Origin: Rhodophyticola porphyridii
Lineage (GTDB): Bacteria > Pseudomonadota > Alphaproteobacteria > Rhodobacterales > Rhodobacteraceae
Length of the DNA stretch: 64,000 bases
Direction of reading: 5' to 3'
Assembly (NCBI RefSeq): GCF_003688285.1
Contig: NZ_RCNT01000010.1
Location: 62,001-126,000 of the forward strand
Every line of letters begins with the position of its first letter. Within the stretch, counting starts at the first letter, position 1. Under the pieces are notes generated by a model. It ran no database searches. It worked only from the letters and a program-made list of their open reading frames with translations, and was not told the DNA's origin. Shown in pieces: positions 34,433 to 43,916 of the stretch. The translations under genes and the position numbers were made by a program.

Positions 34433-34459
34433 GGGGCGCAGCGATGCGCCCCTTTTTTT
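34433..34459 (+). terminator. Factor-independent terminator before the virD4-like gene
   Basis: GGGGCGCA (34433-34440), GCGA loop, TGCGCCCC (34445-34452), then seven T. A textbook terminator separating the small membrane genes from the coupling-protein gene. Confidence 0.92.
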
Positions 34460-34470
34460 GTTGAAGGGAA

Positions 34471-36099
34471 ATGAACATGCATTTCGACCACACGAAGGAT
34501 CGTTTCGGATCGGCGCGTTTCGACGGCCCCAAAGACGCCAAACGTGGTGGGCTCATGGACGGCAAGGGCAACCGTATCGGGTATCTTAAAGGGCGTCCGC
34601 TGTCGCTGAACACCGACGCGCCGCTCCTCACGGTGGCGGGAGCCGGATCAGGTAAGATGCGCGATCTATTGGCCAGCACAATTCTGGCCAATTCAACACA
34701 ACGAATGTTCGTTCTCGACCCGCGCGGAGAAATCGTAAGCGTTACTCTTCTAGCCTTTGCGTCGGCGGGCGTCCCAGTGTGGATTTGGAACCCGACTGCA
34801 ATGCACGGTCTCGCGCAGCATCGGGTTCAGCCGCTCGATATCCTGCGCCTTGATAGCCCGGCCTTTCACGCGGACTGCAAGTTCATCGCTGAAAGCCTGA
34901 TCGCGGTGAACCATTCCTCTAACGGACGCTACTTTGAGCTCCGCGCGCGGGAGTGGCTTGAGAACATTATGAAGGCTTTGGTGGAACGAGACGGATATGT
35001 CTCGTTCCCCAGTTTGTTTCGAGCAATCGGTCTCATCGAAACCGATCCGAACGCGTGGGCCGACATGCTAGAATTCATGCTGGCCTCAAGCATTGATGGT
35101 GTTCGCCGCACGGCGGGCGAAATGCTTGCCAAACAACAGGAAAGCCCACGCGAGTTCGGCGGTATCGTCGGCGAACTCTATGCTTCTTTGAACTTCCTTG
35201 ATGACCCGATGCTTCAAGCTTCTCTGGAGCACGCAGACTTTTCGTTTTCCGATATGTGCGATCCGACGCGTCCTGCGTCAGTATTCATCGTCGTACCCAT
35301 AGAATACGTCTCACTCTGGGGGCCGCTGCTCAGGGTCATGTTTACCGTGCAATTGCTCTACAAGTCCCGCGCGCCATCTGCGCCGCGTATAGCCATGATT
35401 GCAGATGAGGCGGGTCAACTCGGTCACTTCGAAGCGCTTCTTCGTGCCTTCACATTTGGTCGCGGTGCCGGTGTTCAAGCCTGGGCGCTGTTTCAGGACA
35501 TTGGTCAGATCATCCGCAACTTCGGCCAGCCTGCGCTGCAAGGTTTCATGGGCTCCGCCGCCATGCGGCAGTTCTTTGGTGTCCGTGACTACAACACGGC
35601 CAAGATGATCTCTGAGATGCTCGGCCATGAAACGCTCGAATTCGACGACACTCTCAAACAGGAAGCGGCGCGACGCGAGCGTGTGAACGCGGCCATGGCT
35701 TTTATGAATGGCGATGATCCGTTCCGGGCATTGAACAACATGCGCTCGCACCGCTTTGGCGAAGAGCATCGCGCGAAGCAATCAAGGCCGCTCATGACGC
35801 CGGATGAAATCTTGGCCATGCCCGACGACCGTCAAATCCTCTTCATTTCAGGCCACAACCTTCGCCCGATCTATGGTGAAAAGATTCCTTATTTCACACG
35901 GCGGGAGTTCGCCGGAAAGTTTCTGCCTAACCCATTCCACCCGCCCTATGACTGCATGCTTGTGCGGCGGGCTTTCGGAAACCGGAGCGTAAGGGTGATT
36001 ACTGAGCGCGTACCCCCCGAGTTCGCGCATCTTCCGCAATATGCTTCAGGCACATGGAAATACGTCGAGGGCTTTCGCCCAAAACTACGGAGAGCATGA
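34471..36099 (+). CDS. VirD4/TraG-like type IV coupling protein
   Basis: 542 residues. P-loop AGAGSGKMRD (about 51-60), FVLDPRGEIVS after it, a Walker B (IAMIADEAGQLG, about 308-319) and FQDIGQI, QFFGVRDYNTAKMISEMLG and a C-terminal LISGHN-like (ILFISGHNLRPIYGEKIPYF) segment, all typical of VirD4. The N-terminal membrane helices are absent; the small membrane genes just upstream may substitute. It links the relaxosome to a secretion channel, which must be supplied in trans. Confidence 0.85.
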   Translation: MNMHFDHTKDRFGSARFDGPKDAKRGGLMDGKGNRIGYLKGRPLSLNTDAPLLTVAGAGSGKMRDLLASTILANSTQRMFVLDPRGEIVSVTLLAFASAGVPVWIWNPTAMHGLAQHRVQPLDILRLDSPAFHADCKFIAESLIAVNHSSNGRYFELRAREWLENIMKALVERDGYVSFPSLFRAIGLIETDPNAWADMLEFMLASSIDGVRRTAGEMLAKQQESPREFGGIVGELYASLNFLDDPMLQASLEHADFSFSDMCDPTRPASVFIVVPIEYVSLWGPLLRVMFTVQLLYKSRAPSAPRIAMIADEAGQLGHFEALLRAFTFGRGAGVQAWALFQDIGQIIRNFGQPALQGFMGSAAMRQFFGVRDYNTAKMISEMLGHETLEFDDTLKQEAARRERVNAAMAFMNGDDPFRALNNMRSHRFGEEHRAKQSRPLMTPDEILAMPDDRQILFISGHNLRPIYGEKIPYFTRREFAGKFLPNPFHPPYDCMLVRRAFGNRSVRVITERVPPEFAHLPQYASGTWKYVEGFRPKLRRA

Positions 36100-36401
36100 T
36101 GAACGATGAAGCGAAGAATCGCCCCATCGAGACGTTGCGCGATGGCGCGATTGAAGTCTCGATTTGGGAGAAGCAGACCGAGACCGGAACTGCATACAAC
36201 ACGCAGCGCTCGCGCTCCTACCAGGACCAGGAAGGCCAGTGGAAGCGAACGCACGCAATTCCTGAACGTGATCTCTTGCGCGCCGCGCGGCTGGACGAGC
36301 TGGCCTACGGTTCGATCCAAAAGCTCCGGGAGCAAGATCGTTTGCAGGAAATGAAAGAGGAGCCTGCTCGCCGAACGCGCAACCGTGATCGGAGCCGATG
36401 A
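36096..36401 (+). CDS. Small protein overlapping the coupling-protein gene
   Basis: 101 residues from ATG 36096 (or 36099), overlapping the virD4-like stop. The segment IEVSIWEKQTETGTAYNTQRSRSY resembles small single-domain proteins of alphaproteobacterial plasmids that look like ssDNA-binding folds. It overlaps the next gene by ATGA. Probably a transfer accessory. Confidence 0.6.
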   Translation: MMNDEAKNRPIETLRDGAIEVSIWEKQTETGTAYNTQRSRSYQDQEGQWKRTHAIPERDLLRAARLDELAYGSIQKLREQDRLQEMKEEPARRTRNRDRSR

Positions 36402-36676
36402 GCGAGTTTCGGCGGCTGGGGGCTGAGTCCCCAGCCATTGCTTCGAGAGCTGAACTACTTCAGCGCTTGCGAGCTCGTGCAACGCCGGAGCCGGAACAAC
36501 AACCGTCCCCGCCACGCGGTGCCGAAAATCTCGCCGCAGAGAGGCGAGAAGAACATGAGCGGCGGATTGCAGAACTGCGCCAATCCCTCGGATCAGCGCA
36601 TCGAAATCTGGAGACGCAACACAGTTTCGCGCGGCTGGGAGGCCACGCGAAGTCGAGCTTTGAACAGGAAAGATAG
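36398..36676 (+). CDS. Small charged coiled-coil protein
   Basis: 92 residues, MSEFRRLGAESPAIASRAEL, then a Glu/Arg-rich coiled coil (AERREEHERRIAELRQ). It starts within the previous gene's stop (ATGA), suggesting it belongs to the same operon. Function unknown. The next 198 bases to 36874 hold no clear gene. Confidence 0.5.
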   Translation: MSEFRRLGAESPAIASRAELLQRLRARATPEPEQQPSPPRGAENLAAERREEHERRIAELRQSLGSAHRNLETQHSFARLGGHAKSSFEQER

Positions 36677-36874
36677 GAGGCCGTCGCGAGCGCGCATAAC
36701 TCTGAAAGCCGCTGTGAATTTGGCTTACAGGGCAAGGGCGTGTTATAATTGGAATTGAAGTATCGGCTTTTTGCTTGGCCAGTATTGGGCCGCACTAGCC
36801 ACTTCCCACGCAAGCGACGGCGAGACGACACACCCGATGCAAACGCATTGCATCGGCAAAGGAGGTCTTGTGCC

Positions 36875-37195
36875 ATGAACACAGACAACAGGAATCATGA
36901 AACCGTCGAACGTGCTGCCATTTCTGGTCAGCACAAGAGCCTTCAGGTCGATGTAGAACGCTACCAAGCATATCTTGATGATCCAGAAATGACTGATGCC
37001 GAGCGCCGTCAGGTCATCGAAGCTCTCTGGGTCATCGTCAGCTGTTTTGTGGAGTTGGGATTTCAGGTCCATCCGACCCAGCAGGCCTGTGGAAAAGTCG
37101 AGAATGCCCTTGATGTTGCGGGTAATTCGGATTCGACTGAGGTACAATCAAGGCATAGCGAAAGCGCAGAAAAGCCAAGCGCACCCGAGCTGTAG
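36875..37195 (+). CDS. Small protein upstream of the recombinase
   Basis: 106 residues from ATG 36875, nine bases after AAAGGAGG. It is acidic and helical (YQAYLDDPEMTDAERRQVIEALW). It lies 24 bp before the large recombinase on the same strand, so it may be an accessory or directionality protein; this is positional inference only. Confidence 0.55.
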   Translation: MNTDNRNHETVERAAISGQHKSLQVDVERYQAYLDDPEMTDAERRQVIEALWVIVSCFVELGFQVHPTQQACGKVENALDVAGNSDSTEVQSRHSESAEKPSAPEL

Positions 37196-37219
37196 ACGGG
37201 TGCGAGAAAGAGATGAGTC

Positions 37220-39178
37220 ATGGCAGTAGAATGCATTGAGACCCAACCCGAAACCGATGTAACCGCGCTGATCTACTGTCGTGTGTCCTCGGTAAAGCAG
37301 CGCGTCGAAGGTTCGGGCTTGCAGAGCCAGGAACAGCGGTGTCGTAAGTTCGCAGAAGAGAACGGATGGGACGTCGAAATGGTGTTCCCCGACGATGTGT
37401 CGGGTGGCGGCGACTTCATGGATCGCCCCGGTATGCGCGCGATGCTGGCCTATCTCGATGCTAAGAAAGGCCAACCTTATGTCGTGATCTTTGATGATCT
37501 GAAGCGTTTTGCCCGTGATACGGAGTTCCATCTCAAGCTGCGCCGCGAACTCGCGACGCGCGGCGCGCGCGTCAAGTGTCTGAACTTCGAGTTTCAGGAT
37601 ACGCCAGAAGGCCGCTTCTTCGAGGTCATGATGGCTGCGGCTGGTCAGATGGAGCGCGAGCAGATTGCGCGTCAGAACAGCCAAAAGAGCCGCGCACGCG
37701 TTGAGCTTGGTTACTGGGTTTTTAGAGCTCCAGTCGGCTACAAATACGTTCCCGACAAGGAGCGCGGGGGAAAGAGGCTCGTGCCGGACGAGCCGTTGGC
37801 ATCGGTTGTACGGCAAGCGCTGGAAGGCTACGCCAGCGGACATTTCGGCTCGCAAGCCGAAGTGCAGCGGTTCTTGGAAGCCGACCCTTACTTCCCGAAA
37901 GACAAAAAGGACGGGACGCTCCGTCCGATGACGGTCACCCGCCTTCTCAAAAAGGTGGTCTACGCTGGATATGTTGAAGCCCCCAAATGGGGTATTTCCG
38001 TGCGCAAGGGAAAGCATGAGGGCCTGATCTCATTCGAAACCCATCAGCAAATCCTCGACACAATCGAAGGCAAGAAACGCCGCCCTGCGGCGCGCAAAGA
38101 CTTTAATCAGGATTTCCCACTCAGGGGACATGTTCTTTGCGATTGCTGCGGAAATGCGATGACTGCGGCGTGGTCAAAAGGTAAGTACAAGCACTATCCC
38201 TACTACTTCTGTGTGACGCGTGGCTGCGAAGCCAAGAGTAAAACTGTGCCACGCACAAAGATCGAAGACGGCTTCGCAGAAATCATGAAGAAGCTGCAAC
38301 CTGCGTCCAGCTTGTTCAAAGTGGCGAAGGCGATGCTTTGCGATGCGTGGGACATGAGGCTGGCTGAAGCGAAGGCCGCGAAGGATGAACTTGGCCGACA
38401 GCTCAAGGCCATCGAGGCACAGATCGACCAACTATTGGATCGGGTTATCGAGGCGACCAATCCAAGCGTCGTAAAGCGCTATGAATCGAAGATCGATGAG
38501 CTTGAACGTCAGCGGATCATTCTGAATGAACGTCGCGATAAAATCCTGCCGCCAAAGGGACGGCTGGAGGATTGTATCGAACTCACCTTGAGATTTCTCT
38601 CAAGTCCTTGGTACTTATATGAAAATGGGAGTTATGCGCTGCGCCAAACTGTCCTCAGATTGGCCTTTGCGGAGCCCCTTAGGTATAGCCCGGAAGGGGT
38701 GTATCGAACTCCAACTTTCACCTTTCCTTTCAAGGTGTTAGCGGGAATTAACAGTCCAAAAAGCGAGATGGTGCGCTCGGCGAGACTCGAACTCGCACGG
38801 GAGTTACCCCACAGCGACCTCAACGCTGCGCGTCTACCAATTCCGCCACGAGCGCACGTGATCTCCGGTAGGCCGCGGCTGAATACCCGAGGGATCAGGG
38901 GTTGTGAAGGGCAAAAAAGCGCAATCGATCATGTCGTCCCGCCGCGCCGCTTCCGGCCGATTATCGCAAGGGTGACAATCGTCAGAACCCCCAGCACCAC
39001 GACGGCGCCACCCACCTCCGGAGTTTCGGGAAAAACGACCCGGTTGATCCGGCGCCCGGGCAGCAATGTGAAGAGCCCGGCGATTCCCAACGACTGCCAA
39101 TATAGTTCCCGCATCGTCAGGCTGTGCTTGGCCGGATCGCGCCGCCGTGCGGCCTGCACCCCGCGCCAAAGCGTGTAG
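37220..39178 (+). CDS. Large serine recombinase (integrase) reading into host tRNA gene
   Basis: 652 residues as the frame stands. Catalytic domain: LIYCRVSSVKQR with Ser23, VVIFDDLKRFARD, GQMEREQIARQNSQKSRARVE. A recombinase domain (about 175-290), zinc ribbon CDCCGN...YYFCVTRGCEAK (about 310-340) and coiled coil (about 380-445) follow, as in integrases of this class. After the FTFPFKVLAG segment (about residue 510) the frame continues through antisense of tRNA-Leu(GAG) and into host DNA for some 135 residues. The natural C-terminus is probably near 38.77 kb; the tail is a consequence of insertion. It is the likely integrase of the island. Confidence 0.88.
   Translation: MAVECIETQPETDVTALIYCRVSSVKQRVEGSGLQSQEQRCRKFAEENGWDVEMVFPDDVSGGGDFMDRPGMRAMLAYLDAKKGQPYVVIFDDLKRFARDTEFHLKLRRELATRGARVKCLNFEFQDTPEGRFFEVMMAAAGQMEREQIARQNSQKSRARVELGYWVFRAPVGYKYVPDKERGGKRLVPDEPLASVVRQALEGYASGHFGSQAEVQRFLEADPYFPKDKKDGTLRPMTVTRLLKKVVYAGYVEAPKWGISVRKGKHEGLISFETHQQILDTIEGKKRRPAARKDFNQDFPLRGHVLCDCCGNAMTAAWSKGKYKHYPYYFCVTRGCEAKSKTVPRTKIEDGFAEIMKKLQPASSLFKVAKAMLCDAWDMRLAEAKAAKDELGRQLKAIEAQIDQLLDRVIEATNPSVVKRYESKIDELERQRIILNERRDKILPPKGRLEDCIELTLRFLSSPWYLYENGSYALRQTVLRLAFAEPLRYSPEGVYRTPTFTFPFKVLAGINSPKSEMVRSARLELARELPHSDLNAARLPIPPRAHVISGRPRLNTRGIRGCEGQKSAIDHVVPPRRFRPIIARVTIVRTPSTTTAPPTSGVSGKTTRLIRRPGSNVKSPAIPNDCQYSSRIVRLCLAGSRRRAACTPRQSV
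38769..38855 (-). tRNA. tRNA-Leu(GAG)
   Basis: 87 nt with a long variable arm as in class II tRNAs. The acceptor stem is GCGCTCG/CGAGCGC, the anticodon loop TTGAGGT (anticodon GAG, codons CUC/CUU), the T arm has GTTCGAGTC, and CCA is encoded. Its 3' end points into the island, the usual geometry for tRNA-associated integration. Confidence 0.95.
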
Positions 39179-39426
39179 AGCACCCAGAGCGAGAGCAGAT
39201 GGATCGGCCCGAAGGGACCCAGCATCGCCCAGAGGGCGCTTTCGATGAACAGCCCGGAGCCGGCGAGAACCGCCATGGCCGAAACCCACAGATAGCCGAG
39301 GATCTTGTGCACACGGTCGCGCCGGCGGCGATAGATCGCAAAGGGCCCAAGCGTGACGGCGGCAATGACGGCCAGCACATGGACCTGCACCTCGGCGGGG
39401 GCATTCAGGATCGGGTCAAGACTCAT
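38929..39426 (-). CDS. Small multi-pass membrane protein, DUF2306-like
   Basis: 165 residues from ATG 39426, with four or so hydrophobic helices (VHVLAVIAAVTLGPFAIY, YLWVSAMAVLAGSGLFI, IHLLSLWVLYTLWRGVQA, VVLGVLTIVTLAIIG) and the conserved-looking RRRDRVHKILGYLWV. The frame is open further upstream but ATG 39426 gives the family-like start. It is divergent from the LytTR gene. First host gene right of the island. Confidence 0.7.
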   Translation of the reverse strand: MSLDPILNAPAEVQVHVLAVIAAVTLGPFAIYRRRRDRVHKILGYLWVSAMAVLAGSGLFIESALWAMLGPFGPIHLLSLWVLYTLWRGVQAARRRDPAKHSLTMRELYWQSLGIAGLFTLLPGRRINRVVFPETPEVGGAVVVLGVLTIVTLAIIGRKRRGGTT

Positions 39427-39478
39427 CGTGCGATCTCTCTGCTTGGCAAGCGGTTGGGCGGGTGGCAAGGTCATGCTC

Positions 39479-40300
39479 ATGCGGCCCCCGCCGCTGCCAC
39501 TCGGATTTCGCAAGACCCGTGAGAATTTCGTGACCAACCTCGCCCCGCATCCCGCGCTTCGTGAAATGCGGACCCATCTGGGCAATCCCGCGACGCTGGC
39601 CGCTCTTGGGGGCATCGCAGCGATCCTTGGGCTGGTCGGCCCGTTCGACACCGATGAACTGCTGCGTCTCCTGCCACGGACGGTCTATTGGCTGGTTCTT
39701 GTGGTGGCGACCTATTCGGTGGGCGTCCTGTCGGCCGCGTTGCTCTGGCCACGGCTGCGGCATCACCTGCCGCGCTGGCCGCTACTTGGCGTGATCGGGC
39801 TGTTCACCGGGATCGGCGTGATGCTGGTGGTGATCGCGATGAATGCCGCGACCTTCGGACATGTGCCTGAAATGGGCGAGATGCCGGAATTTGCCGGCAC
39901 CATCATCGCCATCGCGCTGATCGTCACCGTCGTGCTCGATCTTGTCGGGGGCCCGGCTGGCCGGCAGGAGGTGGCGCCCGCCCCCGCGCCGATCCTTGAG
40001 CGGCTGCCCCTTCACAAGCGCGGGCCGCTCGTCGCGCTCTCGGTGGAGGATCACTACGTCCGCATCCGCACCGCGAAAGGCGAGGAAATGGTGCTGCTGC
40101 GGCTTTCGGATGCGATCCGGGAGGTGGGCGAAACGCCCGGGCTTCGGGTGCATCGCTCGCACTGGATCGCGCTGGATCAGGTGCGGACCGCCGCCCGCGA
40201 GGGGGACCGTGCCCGCTTGACGATGCGCCATGGCGATGACATTCCCGTCAGCCGGGCCAATCTGCCCGCGATCCGGGAGGCCGGGCTTCTGCCCAGATAG
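39479..40300 (+). CDS. Membrane-anchored LytTR-family DNA-binding regulator
   Basis: 273 residues from ATG 39479 (AAGG eight bases upstream; ATG 39473 also in frame). Four membrane helices (about 40-160) precede a C-terminal LytTR domain with [37 protein letters not shown] and [14 protein letters not shown]. It is a membrane-bound transcription factor. Five bases separate it from lipB. Confidence 0.85.
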   Translation: MRPPPLPLGFRKTRENFVTNLAPHPALREMRTHLGNPATLAALGGIAAILGLVGPFDTDELLRLLPRTVYWLVLVVATYSVGVLSAALLWPRLRHHLPRWPLLGVIGLFTGIGVMLVVIAMNAATFGHVPEMGEMPEFAGTIIAIALIVTVVLDLVGGPAGRQEVAPAPAPILERLPLHKRGPLVALSVEDHYVRIRTAKGEEMVLLRLSDAIREVGETPGLRVHRSHWIALDQVRTAAREGDRARLTMRHGDDIPVSRANLPAIREAGLLPR

Positions 40301-40305
40301 AACAC

Positions 40306-40965
40306 ATGGTCGAATGGCTGACATCCCAGGGGCTGGTGGCATATGACACGGCACTGTCCGAGATGGAGGCGCGCGTCGCCGCCATCGCCGACGGACGCGC
40401 AGGCGAAGCGATCTGGCTGCTGGAACATCCGCCGCTTTACACCGCGGGCACATCGGCCAGACCCGCCGACCTGCTGGCGCCCGACCGGTTTCCCGTCTAC
40501 GCGACACGGCGGGGCGGGCAATACACCTATCACGGGCCGGGCCAGCGTGTGGCTTATGTCATGCTCGACCTCAACCGGCGCGGTCGCGATGTGCGGCAGT
40601 TCGTCTGCCACATCGAGGATTGGGTGATCGCCACACTGGCCGAGTTCAACGTCACCGGTGCGCGCCGCCCCGGCCGGGTCGGCGTCTGGGTGGACAGGCC
40701 CGAGAAACCGGCGCTGCCCGATGGCACCCCGCGGGAGGACAAGATCGCCGCGGTCGGCCTGCGCATCCGGAAATGGGTAAGCTTTCATGGCCTGTCGATC
40801 AATGTGGAGCCGGATCTGAGCCATTTCGATGGGATCGTGCCCTGCGGCATCACCGGCCATGGGGTGACCAGCCTTGTGGATCTGGGTCTGCCGGTCACGA
40901 TGGACGATGTGGATGTGGCGTTGAAACGCACCTTCGCCGCGGCCTTCCCCACCAGCGAGGGCTGA
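40306..40965 (+). CDS. lipB: Octanoyltransferase LipB
   Basis: 219 residues. [56 protein letters not shown] (with the conserved Lys) and [10 protein letters not shown] (catalytic Cys) are all present. It moves octanoyl groups from acyl carrier protein to lipoyl domains, starting lipoate synthesis in the cytosol. Confidence 0.95.
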   Translation: MVEWLTSQGLVAYDTALSEMEARVAAIADGRAGEAIWLLEHPPLYTAGTSARPADLLAPDRFPVYATRRGGQYTYHGPGQRVAYVMLDLNRRGRDVRQFVCHIEDWVIATLAEFNVTGARRPGRVGVWVDRPEKPALPDGTPREDKIAAVGLRIRKWVSFHGLSINVEPDLSHFDGIVPCGITGHGVTSLVDLGLPVTMDDVDVALKRTFAAAFPTSEG

Positions 40966-41196
40966 GGGCCGCGCGCAGGGGCCGGGCACCGCCCCGTCCC
41001 TGCCGCCCACAGGTCCGTTTCCGGTCTGTTCGCCCCGCCGGACGGCACCCCCAAGGCATGTTTCCGCTGATCCCCGGCAGGCTGCCGCCCAGATCCGCCT
41101 CGGTGCGATGTGTGCCTCCCGCCGATGTCCGAAAAACTGTAAGTAACTTGTTTATAAATTGGTTCTATTCTTTCGGAGTGGCGAAAGGAAAACGTA

Positions 41197-41406
41197 ATGA
41201 TGCGCGACACCAACATTCCTGCAAAAAGCCAGGATAGCAGGGTCGACCGGGATGACTGGGTCGAGGTGCGGCTGCTGGTGGCGGCCATGGCCGGGCTGAG
41301 CATCGTGCTGGGCGTCACCATCGCCGGACTGGTGGAGGATATCAGGCCCGCGAACCTGACCGCCGGCGCGCTGCCGGCCGTTTATGAAAGCTGGTCCTAC
41401 CGCTGA
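41197..41406 (+). CDS. Small single-pass membrane protein
   Basis: 69 residues; AAAGGAAAA precedes ATG 41197. A charged start (DRDDWVEVR) leads into one helix (LLVAAMAGLSIVLGVTIAGLV). Function unknown. The preceding 230 bases hold no gene. Confidence 0.55.
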   Translation: MMRDTNIPAKSQDSRVDRDDWVEVRLLVAAMAGLSIVLGVTIAGLVEDIRPANLTAGALPAVYESWSYR

Positions 41407-41478
41407 CACGCCGATCCGGCATGGTCCCTGACCCGGACTCGCGCTAGATTGCGGGTCGGTTTCCAAACTGGCCCGAGC

Positions 41479-42090
41479 ATGCCTCCGTCTGACATTACAG
41501 ATTCGCCCCTGCGACCGCCCCCGTCCAGCATGACGGAAATCGTCGATGACGTCCTGTCGCTTTGCGACGCTGAGGAGGTCAGCGTCCGCGACATGCTCGC
41601 CGCCTTCGGAAATGCCGGATTTCTGCCCGCGCTGCTGATCCCGGCGGTGATTGTCGTTTCTCCTTTGTCCGGCATCCCAATTCTGCCAAGCATTTGCGGC
41701 ATCATGATTTTTCTGGTTTCGATCCAGATGCTCGGACACCGCCGCCATCTCTGGCTGCCGGGCTGGCTCCTGCGCCGCAGCGTCGGCACCAAAGGGCTCA
41801 GAACCGCGATGGAGCGCCTGCACCGGCCCGCGCGCTGGCTCGATCGTCACAGCGGCCGCCGGCTCGGCTTTCTGACAAGGCAGCCGATGCTGAGCCTGCT
41901 GCAACTGGCCTGCGCCATTTGCGGGCTGGCCATGCCGCTTCTGGAGCTTGTGCCCTTCTCCTCGTCGCTGCTCGCCGCGGCGATCTGCCTGATGGGTCTG
42001 GCGATGATCACGCGCGACGGGCTGTGGGCTCTGGTGGCGCTGCTTCCCGTCGCGGGCGCTATTACGCTTCTGTTAACTATTTGGACCTAA
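41479..42090 (+). CDS. ExoD-family membrane protein
   Basis: 203 residues from ATG 41479 (TTG 41449 in frame). The N-terminal half has SVRDMLAAFGNAGFLPALLIPAVIVVSPLSGIPILPS and the C-terminal half three helices (LLQLACAICGLAMPLLELVPFSS; AAAICLMGLAMI; ALVALLPVAGAITLLL), typical of ExoD exopolysaccharide-linked proteins. The exact role of the family is unclear. Confidence 0.85.
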   Translation: MPPSDITDSPLRPPPSSMTEIVDDVLSLCDAEEVSVRDMLAAFGNAGFLPALLIPAVIVVSPLSGIPILPSICGIMIFLVSIQMLGHRRHLWLPGWLLRRSVGTKGLRTAMERLHRPARWLDRHSGRRLGFLTRQPMLSLLQLACAICGLAMPLLELVPFSSSLLAAAICLMGLAMITRDGLWALVALLPVAGAITLLLTIWT

Positions 42091-42247
42091 ACACGCCGAC
42101 GACGTGCTGAGGCAATTTTTCCCACCCGCGGCCCCCAGTTTCCGCATTGCACGCCGCAGGATGCGGCACTAGAACAGCCGGAAGGAACGCATGGCAGGGT
42201 GGCCAGACCCCTTTGCCACGACGCACAAGCTGAACAGGGAGCGTGAT

Positions 42248-43912
42248 ATGGCTGACGCCGCCATTTCCGGACATGATCACGAGCGGCCGGGGTTTTTCAC
42301 CCGGTGGTTCATGTCCACCAATCATAAGGACATCGGGGTTCTCTACCTCTTCACGGCGGGCTTCGTCGGGCTGATATCGGTTGCCTTCACCGTCTACATG
42401 CGGCTGGAGTTGATGGAGCCGGGTGTGCAGTACATGTGTACCGAAGGCGCGCGGATCCTCAGCGCCGCGGCGGAGGGCGAATGCACCCCTGACGGGCATC
42501 TGTGGAACGTGCTGATCACCGGCCATGGCGTGCTGATGATGTTCTTCGTGGTCATTCCCGCGCTTTTCGGCGGCTTCGGCAACTATTTCATGCCGCTGAT
42601 GATCGGCGCGCCCGACATGGCTTTCCCGCGCCTGAACAACCTCAGCTACTGGCTTTATGTGGCCGGCACCGCGCTCGCGTTCTGTGCCGTCTTCGTTGAT
42701 GGTGGCGCAGGGCCCGGCTGGACCTTCTATCCGCCGCTCAGCTGGCAGGATGCCCCAACGTCACGCGCGGTCGACTTCGCGATCTTCGCGATCCATGTCT
42801 CGGGCGCATCGTCCATTCTGGGGGCGATCAACTTCATCACCACCTTCCTGAACATGCGCGCGCCGGGCATGACGCTGCACAAGGTGCCGCTGTTCGCATG
42901 GTCGATCTTCGTCACCGCCTGGCTGCTTCTGCTGTCGCTGCCGGTACTGGCGGGCGCGATCACCATGCTCCTGACGGACCGGAACTTCGGCACCACCTTC
43001 TTCGATGTGGCCGGTGGCGGGGACCCTGTGTTGTTCCAGCATATCTTCTGGTTCTTCGGTCACCCCGAGGTCTATATCGTCGTTCTGCCGGCCTTCGGCG
43101 TGATCTCCCATGTGGTCGCGACCTTCTCCAAGAAGCCGATCTTCGGCTATCTCCCCATGGTCTACGCGCTGGTGGCGATCGGCGGTCTCGGCTTCGTCGT
43201 CTGGGCGCACCACATGTACACGGTGGGCATGACGCTGACACAGCAGGCCTATTTCATGGTGGCAACGATGGTGATCGCGGTGCCCACGGGCATCAAGATC
43301 TTCTCCTGGATCGCCACGATGTGGCAGGGCTCGATCAGCTTCAAGACGCCCATGCTCTTCGCAATCGGCTTCATCTTCCTGTTCACCTTCGGCGGCGTGA
43401 CCGGCATTGTTTTGTCGCAGGCAGGCGTCGACCGCGCATATCACGACACCTATTATGTCGTGGCGCATTTCCACTATGTGATGAGCCTTGGCGCGGTGTT
43501 CGGCATCTTCGCGGCCATCTATTACTGGATCGGCAAGATGTCGGGGCGGCAATACCCCGAACTGATGGGCAAGATCCATTTCTGGCTGTTCTTCATCGGC
43601 GCCAACCTGACCTTCTTCCCGCAGCACTTCCTGGGTCGTCAGGGCATGCCGCGCCGGTACATCGACTATCCAGATGCCTTCGCGCTCTGGAACTATGTCA
43701 GCTCGATCGGTGCGTTCATCTCGTTTGCCTCGTTCATCTTCTTCATCGGCATCGTGTTCTACACGCTCCGCGCCGGCAAGAAAGTGGAAGACAAGGCCTA
43801 TTGGGGCGAACATGCAGACACGCTGGAATGGACCCTGCCCAATCCGCCGCCCGAACACACGTTCGAAGAACTGCCCACGCGCGAGATGTGGGACAAACAA
43901 CCCCATCACTGA
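42248..43912 (+). CDS. ctaD: Cytochrome c oxidase subunit I, aa3 type
   Basis: 554 residues from ATG 42248 after AGGGAG. Twelve membrane helices. Ligands are visible: GHGVLMMFF (haem a His), [13 protein letters not shown] (CuB His and the linked Tyr), WAHHMYTVG (CuB His pair), [11 protein letters not shown] (haem a3 and a His). The N-terminal [15 protein letters not shown] is typical of the alphaproteobacterial enzyme. It reduces oxygen and pumps protons. No other oxidase subunit gene is adjacent. Confidence 0.97.
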   Translation: MADAAISGHDHERPGFFTRWFMSTNHKDIGVLYLFTAGFVGLISVAFTVYMRLELMEPGVQYMCTEGARILSAAAEGECTPDGHLWNVLITGHGVLMMFFVVIPALFGGFGNYFMPLMIGAPDMAFPRLNNLSYWLYVAGTALAFCAVFVDGGAGPGWTFYPPLSWQDAPTSRAVDFAIFAIHVSGASSILGAINFITTFLNMRAPGMTLHKVPLFAWSIFVTAWLLLLSLPVLAGAITMLLTDRNFGTTFFDVAGGGDPVLFQHIFWFFGHPEVYIVVLPAFGVISHVVATFSKKPIFGYLPMVYALVAIGGLGFVVWAHHMYTVGMTLTQQAYFMVATMVIAVPTGIKIFSWIATMWQGSISFKTPMLFAIGFIFLFTFGGVTGIVLSQAGVDRAYHDTYYVVAHFHYVMSLGAVFGIFAAIYYWIGKMSGRQYPELMGKIHFWLFFIGANLTFFPQHFLGRQGMPRRYIDYPDAFALWNYVSSIGAFISFASFIFFIGIVFYTLRAGKKVEDKAYWGEHADTLEWTLPNPPPEHTFEELPTREMWDKQPHH

Positions 43913-43916
43913 CGCG

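Larger units (their letters stand above)
15000..38768. mobile_element. Integrative mobilizable element carrying a defence cargo, inserted by tRNA-Leu
   Basis: The boundaries are approximate. On the right the large serine recombinase abuts tRNA-Leu(GAG), its frame reading into the tRNA gene. On the left the composition changes upstream of the diguanylate cyclase. Inside are mobilization genes (MobC-like, relaxase, VirD4-like), ArdC, two serine recombinases, and defence genes. Codon and base use are visibly more AT-rich than both flanks. No conjugation channel genes are seen, so transfer would need a helper. I could not find a duplicated tRNA 3' end on the left, as expected if the recombinase uses a very short crossover core. 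Confidence 0.75.
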
